Below, in pieces: positions 24,258-34,091 of a stretch of 64,000 nucleotides of DNA; the first letter of the stretch is position 1, and each line of letters opens with the position of its first letter. The position numbers and the translations under genes are program-made. This DNA is from Bifidobacterium bombi DSM 19703 (GTDB taxonomy: Bacteria; Actinomycetota; Actinomycetes; Actinomycetales; Bifidobacteriaceae): contig NZ_ATLK01000002.1 in the NCBI RefSeq assembly GCF_000737845.1, positions 186,006 to 250,005 of the forward strand. Direction: 5' to 3'. The notes below the pieces were generated by a model. That model saw nothing but the letters and a program-made list of their open reading frames with translations. It was not told the origin of the DNA and made no database searches.

Positions 24258-24890
24258 GGTTACCAGTTAAGCGCCGGTTACGCCTATGGAGATGCGTGAT
24301 GACCGCATGGTGGACGTCTGTGGTTCTGCCGGTGGAGAAGTATGATTGGGTGAATTGCAAAGGTTGCTGAACGTAATCCTGTGCGTTCATCTCGATTAGT
24401 TGAAAAGTGCGGCTGGGTGAATTACGAAGAACCGTGTTCTGCGGGTCACCTGCCTACCTGGTCCTTCTGTTGAGACTTGGCGGCCTGGCGTATGGGGTTT
24501 CGGGTTTTGGACGATATTCATAGGTTTCCGTTTGTTCAAGTGACTGGTCCGTGCTGGTTTCGATCGGCTTTGGTCGAATTTGATGGGGTTTATTTGACTC
24601 TCGTCGATTTGGTTGGCGGCGCTTGGTATTGGGCGGCTTTGATTTGCTGAGCTTGATGTTGGGCGGCTCTCGTTGACTTCGGTTGAGACATGGGTGGGGC
24701 TTGGTCGGCCATGCTCGGCTTTTCCGGACCACGAACCTTCTCTTAGCTGACGTACCTGTTACCGTCCGCCTTGGTTTTTGGTCTGTGTAGGAGCGGCCGG
24801 ATGCTGCTTCGTGTATATCGTCCCGTGCCACTATAATGAAATCTTTAGAAAGTTCATCAATTCAAGTCAAACATATTGTGGGGGTTACTC
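24258..24890. other. Gene-free region between ilvD and rpoZ, G/T-rich
   Basis: About 630 bp between divergent genes, so promoters for both must lie here. From 24460 to 24720 the plus strand is a run of degenerate G/T-rich words (GGTTT, TTGGGCGG). A long minus-strand frame across it is Pro/Arg/Lys low complexity and not protein-like. No riboswitch or leader peptide was recognised. Confidence 0.5.
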
Positions 24891-25178
24891 ATGGAATTCG
24901 GCACCGATCCTACGCCAACTGGACTTGCGGATCCGACAATCGATCAGCTTTTGGAGCACGTCGATTCCAATAAGTACTCGCTTTCGATTTTCGCGGCCAA
25001 GCGTGCGCGGCAGATTAACTCGTACTTTACTCAGCTCAACGAAGGCCTTCTGCAGAACGTCGGCCCGCTCGTTGAATACAAGAACCAGGAGAAGCCGCTT
25101 TCCATCGCCTTCCGTGAGATCGACAGCGGACTGCTGGAGGAGACGCTGGCTCAGGATGATTTGAGTGAGGGCAACTGA
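24891..25178 (+). CDS. rpoZ: RNA polymerase omega subunit
   Basis: 95 residues from ATG 24891 with GGGGG upstream. Omega helps beta-prime fold and stabilises RNA polymerase. Conserved core: [20 protein letters not shown] followed by [20 protein letters not shown], the RARQIN-x-Y motif being diagnostic, then a tail [16 protein letters not shown]. Length fits actinobacteria. Position next to gmk and metK is the usual one. Confidence 0.92.
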   Translation: MEFGTDPTPTGLADPTIDQLLEHVDSNKYSLSIFAAKRARQINSYFTQLNEGLLQNVGPLVEYKNQEKPLSIAFREIDSGLLEETLAQDDLSEGN

Positions 25179-25200
25179 TCGCTCTCATGCAAAGGTATGC

Positions 25201-25235
25201 AAGGCCCTGTCGCGTATGCGCCGGGGCTTTTTAGT
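25201..25235 (+). terminator. Terminator after rpoZ
   Basis: Imperfect hairpin: AAGGCCCTGTCGCG against GCGCCGGGGCTT, then TTTTT. Confidence 0.6.
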
Positions 25236-26491
25236 AAGTCATATGTGATTGCGTTTCGTAATTGACGATATGGTTCGCCTGAGCTGCGCCAAACTGATGT
25301 TTTTGCCTTCATTTCGGTCGTAGTTTTTCGTCGTCTGGTCGTCAGGACGTATCCGTTGTTCTTTGTCTATTATTTGTCAATCATCCGGCCGTTAGATCGT
25401 ATCTGTTGTTCGTTTGCCGGTCGTCTGATGCCGGGACGTGTCCATTGTTCGTTTGTCCGTTTGTTGGTCGTCGAGCTGTGTTCGTCGTTCCTTCACCCGC
25501 TGTCCATTGGACTGAGTTATTTGGTCATTACCTGATTCGATTGCTGCAGCTTGTGCCGTTCTGCGGCAGTTTTCGTTACATAGGAGTGCTATTGCTACAT
25601 TTCCTGCCTCTTTTAGGGAACGGTGTTCAGGACGGACTTTGAGTTCATTGCCTTCCGATGGCCGCTTGGTGATCGCTGAATTCGATGGCATGGGGAAATT
25701 CGTCGATGAAGACATGACTGGCAGTCCGTAGCACCAAGGCGATTCGCCATGAAGAACGCGGCAGGGAGCGAGCATTGGAAAGCCATGACCCGAACGCGGA
25801 TAGTTCTGCTTGATTTCGAGCGGGTCATGAGGCGTGTGCCTGTGGTTGAAGCCATACTGCGCGCTGGTGCGTTGCAAACCGGTCCAATGCGTAATCACGG
25901 TGGGAGGTGTCTGAATGGTTGGCGGGTTATGAGGACAGACTAATTGTCTCGGATTGTGTCGGTTGAATGAGGTGGCAGGAATTGCATCGCGTTCTTGCGG
26001 AATACTGGCGCTTCATTCGTGAATTTGGTGTCGTGCTTGGGTCGGCTGCCGTCCGATATCTGTTCGCTTTACAGTGCTGTCAGTGGTGTCCGTTGCAATT
26101 TTTGCCATTCTATGGGATGTTTTGTAAACAGTGTCGCCGTGTGTTGCTCTTTGTGTAGGATAATGGCACAAACTGAAACATCCGCTGAAGGCATGGTTTC
26201 CCTATAGGGCTTCACAGGGTTTTGTAGTGTTTCGCGGATCGTTGTGGATTCATTTGAATCGTTGCAGGGCTTTTGCGGATCGTTGTAGGGCTTTGCGAAC
26301 CGTTGCGGGCCTTCGTGTGAACCATGGTGTTGTTGCATGAACTTGTTGTAAGGCCTTTATGGTGCGGGGGCAGTACAGTGAACCACCTGTCGGCATTGCG
26401 ATAGAGGACTGCGAGTACGATTGCTACCTGTATGTATACACGTTCGTGCGCCTGTTCTGCGTGGCGCCGAGCATGGAAGAAAGAAGTGAAT
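25236..26491. repeat. 1.25-kb gene-free region of degenerate reiterations
   Basis: No convincing gene on either strand. 25320-25520 repeats variants of GTCGTCTGGTCGTCAGGACG and CGTTGTTCGTTTG. 26212-26320 has about four degenerate copies of a 20-28 bp unit related to GTAGGGCTTTGCGAACCGTT. All are G/T-rich on the plus strand. The metK promoter must lie at the right end. Confidence 0.5.
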
Positions 26492-27715
26492 ATGGCTGTT
26501 GAACGCCGTTTAATTTCCGCTGAATCTGTAACCGAAGGACATCCTGACAAAATCTGTGATCAGATTTCTGATGCGATTCTTGACGATATGATTCGTCAAG
26601 ACCCTCATTCCCATGTGGCGGTGGAGACTTCGGCCGCCGTCGGGCAGTTTTTCGTTTTCGGTGAGGTAAACAGCAAAGGCTATTCTGACGTACAGTCCAT
26701 CGTGCGTGACGTGGTGCGCAATATCGGCTACACCAGTTCGGAAGTAGGACTTGATGCCGATTCCTGTGGTGTGCTGGTTTCCATTACCGGTCAAAGCAGC
26801 GAAATCAATCAAGGTGTCGCGCGTCTGAGCGAGCAACAGGAGTCCGCCGCTTCACGTGAGGAACGTTATGAAGCTCAAGGTGCCGGCGATCAAGGAATCA
26901 TGTTCGGCTATGCCTGCGACGAGACCGACGCTCTTATGCCGCTTCCCATTTATTTGGCACATCGGCTGGCCTTCCGATTGGCGCAGGTGCGCAAAAAGGG
27001 CATCGTCCCGAATCTTCGTCCGGACGGCAAGACGCAAGTGACGATCGAGTATGACGAAGACGACAGGCCGACGCGGGTCGATACGGTGCTCATCTCCACT
27101 CAACACGACCCGGATGCAACGCATGACTGGCTGGAACGGGAGTTGAGGGAGAAGGTTGTCGAACCGGTGTTGGACGAGGTGTGCGGTTCAGTCATCGAGC
27201 ATGACGATTACCGTATGCTTGTCAACCCGACCGGTTCCTTCATTCTTGGAGGTCCTGCCGCTGATTCAGGACTCACAGGGCGCAAAATAATCGTGGACAC
27301 CTATGGTGGCGCGGCTCATCATGGTGGCGGCGCCTTCTCCGGCAAGGATCCGAGCAAGGTGGATCGCAGCGCGACCTATGCGACACGTTGGGTGGCCAAG
27401 AACATCGTCGCCGCGGGTTTGGCGCACAAAGTCGAGATACAGGTGGCCTATGCGATAGGTGTAGCCGACCCGGTAAGCATCAACGTGAACACCTTCGGTA
27501 CCGCCGCGGAGGGGGTCAGTGATGAGCGGATTCAGGCTGCGGTACGCAAGGTGTTCGATTTGAGACCTGCCGCCATTATCGACGAGCTCGATTTGCTGCG
27601 ACCGATATATCTCAAAACTGCCACGTACGGCCATTTCGGCAGGAATGATCCTGACTTCACCTGGGAACGCACCGATAAGGTCGAGGATTTGAAATCGGCG
27701 ATTGTGCAGGGGTGA
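26492..27715 (+). CDS. metK: S-adenosylmethionine synthetase
   Basis: 407 residues from ATG 26492, where the conserved N-terminus begins ([20 protein letters not shown]). It makes SAM from methionine and ATP. Signature motifs: [16 protein letters not shown] with metal ligands, the hexapeptide-like [45 protein letters not shown] and [18 protein letters not shown]-terminal [14 protein letters not shown] is typical. SAM is used by the downstream cfa product among others. Closed by a strong terminator. Confidence 0.97.
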   Translation: MAVERRLISAESVTEGHPDKICDQISDAILDDMIRQDPHSHVAVETSAAVGQFFVFGEVNSKGYSDVQSIVRDVVRNIGYTSSEVGLDADSCGVLVSITGQSSEINQGVARLSEQQESAASREERYEAQGAGDQGIMFGYACDETDALMPLPIYLAHRLAFRLAQVRKKGIVPNLRPDGKTQVTIEYDEDDRPTRVDTVLISTQHDPDATHDWLERELREKVVEPVLDEVCGSVIEHDDYRMLVNPTGSFILGGPAADSGLTGRKIIVDTYGGAAHHGGGAFSGKDPSKVDRSATYATRWVAKNIVAAGLAHKVEIQVAYAIGVADPVSINVNTFGTAAEGVSDERIQAAVRKVFDLRPAAIIDELDLLRPIYLKTATYGHFGRNDPDFTWERTDKVEDLKSAIVQG

Positions 27716-27845
27716 AAGTCGTCCGTTCGCTGGTTCCGTGAGCTGTTCGTTTTTGTTCGTGTAGCAGACGTTCCCCCGGTGATTGGAGGACTGGCTGCTT
27801 CATGTCTGATAGAAGTGTTGTGCGTCAGAGCTTGCGGTCAATACG

Positions 27846-27876
27846 GGGACACGGTGTTTTCGCCGTGTCCCTTTTG
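27846..27876 (+). terminator. Terminator after metK
   Basis: Perfect stem GGGACACGG (27846-27854) and CCGTGTCCC (27863-27871), 8-nt loop, then TTTTG. Confidence 0.85.
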
Positions 27877-28541
27877 TATCTTCTTCGAATCCTCCTGTAG
27901 TTGAAGATCCTTGATTTGTGTTGGTTTGTTTATATGTCAGCCCATCAGTCCGTTCGTTTGTTTATTCCTGCGTTCGTTCATTGGTCCGCTTGTCAGTCCG
28001 TCCGTTTCGTTCGTTCTGTTCGCTCGCCCATACGGTCATTCGTTGTTCATGTATTCCTCGGTTCGAGCATCGTCGGCTCGTCCCCTCGTACCCTCGTGTC
28101 GCCCCGATTTGGTTTGGCCCCAAGTTGGTTTCGCTCTTCTGGTTGCCGTTATGTTTCGTCGCGCCCTTGCCGGCACGTTCGTCGTTTCGTGGGCGGAAGA
28201 TGCCTGTCCTATTGCCCTCTGGCTTTGTCGTCCCTGAGCTTGTGTACATGGTTTGAGCGGATATCGATCATTGGTTCGACGGTATCGCTTGTTAGTTTGC
28301 TTTCAACGCACCGATTGGTGGGATTGCGCCGCACTGGGTTGTCCGTGAGATTGTCCGTATGCATGTACATGCGCATGCATACGTACGATCCAGTGTCGGG
28401 TTTGTCCGATGGAATCGTCGCGCGAATCGAACGCAGCTGATTCATGAAGATGGGTGGATGACTTCGCGGGCTGCGAACCGTGTCTGAGTTAGGCAATAGA
28501 GTAGTGCTTACTGGAAATTGTGTTTTGACAGGAGGCGGAGT
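27877..28541. repeat. Gene-free low-complexity region before cfa
   Basis: About 660 bp. 27920-28050 is built from variants of CGTTCGTT/TCCGTCCGTT; the rest is irregular. Several overlapping open frames exist only because stops are rare in such text, and none resembles a protein. AGGAGG at 28529-28534 belongs to cfa. Confidence 0.5.
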
Positions 28542-29849
28542 ATGTCCACGATGACTGTGGCGGAAATGATAGGGCTGTTTCTCAAAGACAGCGGCAAGAT
28601 AAACTTCACTGCGTTCGACGGATCGAGTTTCGGCCCGCAGGATGCTCCGATTCACATCATGGTTAATAATTCACGAGCGGTGTATTACATGGCCGACCAT
28701 CCCAATGACCTTGGTCTTGCACGTGCCTATCTCCAGGGCGACATCAGCTCACCTGAGCTTATTCCAGGCGACCCCTACGAGGTCTTCAAGGCTTTGATGG
28801 GTCTCAAGTCGGATTTGAAGAAGCCAAGTCCAGCTGAAGCGGCCAAGGCGCTCGCATCCGTGTATTCCCACGGCATCCGTCATCCCGAGCCTCCTTCGAT
28901 TGAAGGGCCCAGCCGCTGGAAGCGCCGTGCGGAAGGCCTTTTGCCTCATACCGAAAAAGGTGATTCGGCAACGGTGAGCTACCATTACGATCAGTCCAAC
29001 GAGTTTTACCGTCTGTTCTTGGGGCCATCGATGACTTATACCTGCGGTGTCTTCACCGAAGACGATCCTTCGCTTGACGACGCTGAATGGCGCAAGCTCG
29101 ACCTCGTGCTTGACAAGCTGAATCTGAAGCCGGGCGATCGCCTGCTTGACATTGGTTGCGGCTGGGGCTCCATGGAGATCCGTGCGGCTCAGCGCGGCAT
29201 CAAGGTGCTCGGTGTCACGCTCGCCGGCGAACAGGTAAAGTGGGCTCAGGAATGGATCAAGCGTGAGGGTCTGGAAGACCTTGCTGAAGTTCGACAGATG
29301 GATTACCGTGAAGTTCCTGAGGGTGATTTCGACGGCATCTGCTCGCTCGGCATGATGGAACATGTTGGTTTCAAGAACTACCCACCGTACTTCAAGGAAA
29401 TCTTCGACAAGCTCAAGCCCAATGGACGTCTGCTGAACCATCAGATTACGCGCGTCAACTCGATGGCGACCCACTATCCCGGTGAGTTCATCGACCGTTA
29501 CATCTTCCCTGACGGCCAGTTGGCATCTCCGGGTGAGATTGAGACGGTGATTCAAGACACGGGCTTCGAGGTCGTTGATCAGGAGAACCTCCGCCAGCAT
29601 TACGCGCTGACGCTGCATGGTTGGAACAAGAATTTGGTCGCCGGCTGGGATCGTGCCGTAGAGTTGATGGGCGAGCCCAAGGCGCGTCTGTGGGGTCTGT
29701 ACATGGCCGCTTGCGCCGTCAATTTCGAACTGAACAACATTCAGATTCATCAGTTCCTGTGTGTTCGTCCGGATGACTCCAAGATGACCGATCACTACCC
29801 GCTGCGTCCGTGGTGGGTCAAGGATGCAACGGTCAAGTCCGAGAAATAA
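28542..29849 (+). CDS. cfa: Cyclopropane-fatty-acyl-phospholipid synthase family protein
   Basis: 435 residues from ATG 28542 (AGGAGG 7 nt before). It uses SAM to add a methylene bridge to unsaturated acyl chains of membrane lipids. An N-terminal domain of about 130 residues precedes the methyltransferase domain; the SAM motif is LLDIGCGWGSMEIRAAQRGI. Downstream are GVTLAGEQVKWAQEW, CSLGMMEHVGFKNYPPYF and YIFPDGQLASPGEIE, all typical of Cfa. C-terminal QFLCVRPDD and HYPLRPWWV. Cytoplasmic, acting at the membrane surface. Confidence 0.93.
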   Translation: MSTMTVAEMIGLFLKDSGKINFTAFDGSSFGPQDAPIHIMVNNSRAVYYMADHPNDLGLARAYLQGDISSPELIPGDPYEVFKALMGLKSDLKKPSPAEAAKALASVYSHGIRHPEPPSIEGPSRWKRRAEGLLPHTEKGDSATVSYHYDQSNEFYRLFLGPSMTYTCGVFTEDDPSLDDAEWRKLDLVLDKLNLKPGDRLLDIGCGWGSMEIRAAQRGIKVLGVTLAGEQVKWAQEWIKREGLEDLAEVRQMDYREVPEGDFDGICSLGMMEHVGFKNYPPYFKEIFDKLKPNGRLLNHQITRVNSMATHYPGEFIDRYIFPDGQLASPGEIETVIQDTGFEVVDQENLRQHYALTLHGWNKNLVAGWDRAVELMGEPKARLWGLYMAACAVNFELNNIQIHQFLCVRPDDSKMTDHYPLRPWWVKDATVKSEK

Positions 29850-29889
29850 AGACGTATCCATCGCCGGGCTTTCCGGTGCATGATTGCTG

Positions 29890-29938
29890 CTCCCGCGTTC
29901 TGCGACATTCGTTGCTGCTGAGCGTGGGAGTTTCGTTT
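29890..29938 (+). terminator. Terminator after cfa
   Basis: Stem CTCCCGCG (29890-29897) with CGTGGGAG (29923-29930, one G-T pair), followed by TTTCGTTT. Confidence 0.6.
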
Positions 29939-30039
29939 ACCTGGGCTGGGCTCGGACGGATTGGTGGCATAGGGTGTCTGGAACCCGAATCACGGGTCTC
30001 TCATGTCTCTTCATTCCTTCAGGTCTCTTTAATCATCGC

Positions 30040-30240
30040 TATCCCTTTCTTTAATTCATTAATTCTTTAATTCGTTGATTTCTTAACCCTCTAATTCTTT
30101 GATTTCTTAACCCTCTAACCCTTTGATTTCTTAACCCTCTAACCCTTTGATTTCTTGATTTCTTAATCCCTTGACTTATTGACATATTAACTTATTGGCC
30201 TATTGGCCTATTGGCCCATTGGCCCATAAATCTCCTGCCA
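30040..30240. repeat. Tandem repeat array of AT-rich words
   Basis: Three to four near-copies of a unit of about 27 bp, TTTGATTTCTTAACCCTCTAA plus CCC or TTC, between 30077 and 30160, flanked by shorter echoes (TTAATTCTTTAATTC, then TTGGCCTATTGGCC three times near 30200-30225). It fills the gap between cfa and priA. The repeat number is likely to vary between strains. Confidence 0.7.
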
Positions 30241-30392
30241 CCTAGTCCCTTAGTCCCGTTCGCGATGCCTCGATACCGATGCCGTCCGACGAAATGAACG
30301 TCGTTTGCAAAAGGGTCTCCGCACTTGCGCTAGACTCAAGTGTTGAGAACATGTTGAAGTCGGATTCGAGCAGGGTGAAAGGTGGTGTAGCG

Positions 30393-33032
30393 ATGGCGGA
30401 TGGGTCCGGTCAGGAGGTGGAGCAGCCGGCATTCGAAGGTCTCGCCCCGCGCAAACGGCGCAAGCGCAAACCGCGGGAGCGCCATCCTGCCGCGTGGAAT
30501 CCCGTCGTGCAGGTCGTGCTTGATATCCAGGCCACGCATTTGGGCCGACCGTTCGATTATCTTATCGAAGAGAAGGATTCCGATGCCGCTCGACCCGGGG
30601 TGATGGTGCGTGTGCGTTTTGGCAGGCAGCGCGTCAACGGCATCATCTGGGCACGTCGTAGTACCAGTGATACGCCGGAATCGGCGTTGCGCTTCATCGA
30701 GCGCGTGGTCACTCCTGAAGTCCTCGTCAGCGCCTCCATGCGGCGTGACATTACCGCCATTGCCGATGCATACGGTGGCACGCCTGCGAACATCCTTCGT
30801 CTGGCATTACCGCCTCGTGTGGCTCGTGTGGATCAGGAACAACGACTTGCCGTGCTGGGTTCGGGCGTGCTTTCCGAAGGTCGGGAGCCCTCGGGCCGGT
30901 TCGGTGGCCCTGATGATGTCACGCAGATTGACGACGGCGATGTAGGACTCGGCGTCGCGGGCCGCGATGGTTCTGACGCCGCTGACATACCTCAGGTTCC
31001 TTATGACACCGGGCTTGCAGGTGGCGTGACGAGACTTTTGCGTCGTCATATCGATGGCGTGATGCTGGGACGTGAGTTCAGCCGCATGCAGGGGCAGTAC
31101 GACGAAGCTACGGCGTTGCGGGATGCGTTGTCGTCCAGTGGTTTCTCCTCGTTTGTCTTCGATTCATTGCCCGGCCCTGCCCAGTGGGCGCGGGAGTTGG
31201 CGTGGATGACGGTGCAGGCTTTGCAGACCGGCCGTGGTGCGGTGCTTGTTCTGCCTACGATGCGTGAGGTGAACGACATGATGCGTGCGTTGGGGCGATA
31301 TGGATTGAAACCTTTCACGCGCACCAAGGCAACGCATGGCGGGTTTTCCGGAGACGTGGCGCCGTTGTGTGCGGTCATGGCTCCTGCTGAGCGCTATCGC
31401 TCCTATCTTGCCGCCGCGACCGGTCAGGTGCGTTGCGTGATCGGCACGCGTGCGGCCATGTACGCCCCATTGGAAGGTGAGGCGCTGTTCGCTCTTATGG
31501 AAGACAACGCATATCAATATGCGGATGGCATGATGCCTTATGCACGGGCTCGCGGCGTGCTGCGTCTGCGCGCCCGTGCGCATGGCGGGACGTTCGTGTC
31601 TCTGTCCAACGCGCGCAGTGTGTTGAGCCAGTGGGAGAGCCAAGCGGGCGCGCCCTGCGCGGAGATTCCTGGGGCGCACGCGGATGCCGCCCTTGCGGTG
31701 GGTGCGTTTCAGGGGAAAGTTGATGCCAAGCATTCGAGCCGCGAGTCCGAGGAGGGACGTGCGGGCGCGCCGCCGTCGCTTGAACGAGGGGATGAAGGCT
31801 CGCCGATTGGTTCCGGTGCCAAAAACGATGTGGATGATCCGGCTGTCGACAACGGGGTTGTGGAGATTGGCGTGACAGGTCCAAGCAAGGCAGTCCACCC
31901 ATTGCAGGTTGCCGTTCGTGAGGCTGCGCCCTGGACTCGATGGTTCAACCGCGATGAGCTGACCCGTCTGGCTGACCCGACGATTGGCGCCAGAGTGCCG
32001 CATAGCGCCGTCCGTATCCTGTCTGAAGCGCTGGAACGTGGCCCCGTGCTGTTCTCCATACCACGAGATGGCGTTACGTCGGCGTTGAGCTGCGCCTATT
32101 GCCATCGTCAGGCGAGATGTCCTCGCTGCACTGGCCCGCTATTGCAGGATGAGGCGGGTAAGGCGCCACGTTGTGCTTGGTGCGGAGCCGTATGTGTGGA
32201 TTGGACATGTCCGGCCTGCAGACATGACCGTCTGCGCGTCGTGCGGGTAGGTGCGGCCGGCACCGCCGAAGAGCTGCAACGGTTGTTCCATGGTGTGGAC
32301 ATGGTCATCTCCTCTCCGCATCAACCAGGTGGTGTTATTGAGGACATCGATGGCGTGGTGGGCATGTCGAAGGGCGATGCCCCTGCGAACCAAAGCGGAA
32401 GGCGCCCGCTGATCGTCATCGCCACGCCCGGTGCGGAGCCCAGATTCACCAACGGGTACCAGGCGGTGGCGATCCTCGACGCCTGGACCAGCCTCTATTC
32501 CCAAAGCCTAGATGCGCGGCCCGATGTGTTGACGTCCTGGATGCGTGCGGTGGCATTGTGCGCTCCGAGAGCCGAGGGGGGTCAGGCGCTGATCTTAGGG
32601 GAGACCGACCCCGTCATCGCCCGTTCGCTCCTGCTTTGGGATTCTCGGGTCTTGGCCTCCGACGAGCTTATGAGCCGGCGCGAGACCGGCCTTCCACCGG
32701 CTGTTACGGCCGCCGCCGTTTGGGGTCGGAGGGACGCCGTCGAACAGGCCCTACGGCGTATAGGTGCCGTACAAGGGGATATCGATACCGTCATATGCTC
32801 CACTGGCCCTCAACCAGCGGTTCTGGGGCCGGTGTCGATACCTCAGCCGCACACCATGGAGGCTTGGGAGCTGGATTCCACGCTCATCGATCGCGTGAAG
32901 GCCGTGGTGCGTGTACCACAGCGCATGCGTGCCGGTTTGGCTGGACGTCTGCACGACGCTTCTGCGCGTCATGTGGCAGGCCGCGAGACCGGTGAGCTAC
33001 GTTTCCAAATCGATCCCAAAGATCTGGATTGA
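30393..33032 (+). CDS. priA: Primosomal protein N' (PriA), degenerate actinobacterial form
   Basis: 879 residues from ATG 30393 (AAAGGTGG upstream; further in-frame ATGs lie at 30279 and beyond). PriA reloads the replisome at stalled forks. The DNA-binding start is clear: VVQVVLDIQATHLGRPFDYL, then RVRFGRQRVNGIIW. The zinc-binding region has CAYCHRQARCPRC and CAWCGAVCVDWTCPAC. The helicase motifs are degraded: no Walker A GxGKT is present where VFDSLPGPAQWARELAW stands, and the DEEH box reads LMEDNAYQYADG. This matches the known loss of helicase motifs in actinobacterial PriA, so it probably acts as a DNA-binding/loading factor. An acidic insertion lies around residues 155-190. Confidence 0.85.
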   Translation: MADGSGQEVEQPAFEGLAPRKRRKRKPRERHPAAWNPVVQVVLDIQATHLGRPFDYLIEEKDSDAARPGVMVRVRFGRQRVNGIIWARRSTSDTPESALRFIERVVTPEVLVSASMRRDITAIADAYGGTPANILRLALPPRVARVDQEQRLAVLGSGVLSEGREPSGRFGGPDDVTQIDDGDVGLGVAGRDGSDAADIPQVPYDTGLAGGVTRLLRRHIDGVMLGREFSRMQGQYDEATALRDALSSSGFSSFVFDSLPGPAQWARELAWMTVQALQTGRGAVLVLPTMREVNDMMRALGRYGLKPFTRTKATHGGFSGDVAPLCAVMAPAERYRSYLAAATGQVRCVIGTRAAMYAPLEGEALFALMEDNAYQYADGMMPYARARGVLRLRARAHGGTFVSLSNARSVLSQWESQAGAPCAEIPGAHADAALAVGAFQGKVDAKHSSRESEEGRAGAPPSLERGDEGSPIGSGAKNDVDDPAVDNGVVEIGVTGPSKAVHPLQVAVREAAPWTRWFNRDELTRLADPTIGARVPHSAVRILSEALERGPVLFSIPRDGVTSALSCAYCHRQARCPRCTGPLLQDEAGKAPRCAWCGAVCVDWTCPACRHDRLRVVRVGAAGTAEELQRLFHGVDMVISSPHQPGGVIEDIDGVVGMSKGDAPANQSGRRPLIVIATPGAEPRFTNGYQAVAILDAWTSLYSQSLDARPDVLTSWMRAVALCAPRAEGGQALILGETDPVIARSLLLWDSRVLASDELMSRRETGLPPAVTAAAVWGRRDAVEQALRRIGAVQGDIDTVICSTGPQPAVLGPVSIPQPHTMEAWELDSTLIDRVKAVVRVPQRMRAGLAGRLHDASARHVAGRETGELRFQIDPKDLD

Positions 33033-33249
33033 GCCCGGCATGTCTTATCGCATATCAGGTAACGTATCCGCCCGTATGTCTCTTGTTGCTTGCGTCCTTT
33101 TGCCTGCGTCGTTGCGCCTGCCGTTGTGTCTTTCGGAGCGTCTGTTCCTTTCTTGCTCCCGTGCGGGTCTGTCCACGGAACAGCCGGTACCCGTTAGGGT
33201 GTTCCTGTAAAGTGAAGGTAGAGGACGTCGACTGACGAGGAGGGTTGCG

Positions 33250-33957
33250 ATGAAGGGTTGGCCGGGTGAACCGGAAATGGAGTACGACAAGGTGATGTCG
33301 GAGGGCAAGGCGAGTGATGCCGAGGGCCAGTCGGTCACGGATGTCCTGTTCGACTTCGGCAACGTGCTGGTGAAGTGGGATCCCCAGCCCGTCATGACTC
33401 CTCGATATTCGCAGGAACTCGTCGACGCGTTCCTTGATAACGACATCTCGGGGTTTTACGATGCGAGCGATGCCATGGATGCGGGCGGGACCGAAGCTGA
33501 AGTCATCGCCGATGTCCGGGCCAGATATGGTGAGCCTTGGGTGTCCATGCTGGAATATTACTTCGCCAATTTCGAGGATTCGCTCGTTGGTCCCATTCCC
33601 GGGGCGCGTGTGCTAGTCAATGACCTCAAGGCCGCCGGCATCGGGGTTTGGGGGCTTTCCAACTGGGCCGTCGAGTTGTTCGGCCCGGCGAAGAAACAGT
33701 ATCCGATTCTGAGCTCGCTCGATGATTCGGTGGTGTCGGGTTACGTGAAACTCCGCAAGCCGCATACGGACATCTTCGAATATGCCGTGGAAAGGTTCGG
33801 TGTTGATCGCCGCCACTGCCTGTTCGTGGACGATAAAGCCATGAATGTGGTGGGTGCGAACCAAGCCGGCATTCGGGCGTTGCGCTTCTCCGACGCGGTC
33901 AAACTACGTGAGACTTTGGTCGGCATGGGTGTGCCGATTCCCGCCGTGCAACACTGA
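33250..33957 (+). CDS. HAD-superfamily hydrolase (IA type)
   Basis: 235 residues; GAGGAGGG precedes ATG 33250. A 30-residue Lys/Glu-rich leader precedes motif I, VLFDFGNVLVKWDP. In that motif the nucleophile position holds D in FDFGN, and the usual second Asp (DxD) is replaced by G, as in the epoxide-hydrolase-like/YihX subgroup. Motif II is GLSNWA, motif III is the Lys in VKLRKPHTDIF, and motif IV is CLFVDDKAMNV. This is the YihX-like pattern (sugar-phosphate or small phosphate ester phosphatase). It may share a transcript with fmt 134 bp downstream. Exact substrate unknown. Confidence 0.8.
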   Translation: MKGWPGEPEMEYDKVMSEGKASDAEGQSVTDVLFDFGNVLVKWDPQPVMTPRYSQELVDAFLDNDISGFYDASDAMDAGGTEAEVIADVRARYGEPWVSMLEYYFANFEDSLVGPIPGARVLVNDLKAAGIGVWGLSNWAVELFGPAKKQYPILSSLDDSVVSGYVKLRKPHTDIFEYAVERFGVDRRHCLFVDDKAMNVVGANQAGIRALRFSDAVKLRETLVGMGVPIPAVQH

Positions 33958-34091
33958 GTCACGTTGTGCGACAATGAATCTCGCCGTGCGCGTGACGTTT
34001 GGGGGTTGGTTGCATGGTTTGCAGTCCATGCATCGAGGCTTTTCATATAAGGTGGTGCATGATAGTCTGTATCGGGCTTTGAAAAGAGGTA

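Noticed and set aside
24454..24831. 125-codon minus-strand frame, Pro/Arg/Lys-rich
   Set aside because: Composition is the complement of G/T-rich repeats; no ribosome site and no domain-like pattern.
26212..26491. SAM riboswitch before metK
   Set aside because: The upstream DNA is decayed repeat text without the conserved core or an anti-terminator/terminator pair.
27901..28440. Overlapping long frames of up to 179 codons
   Set aside because: Several frames are open at once because the text is CGTTCGTT-like low complexity; none has protein-like composition.
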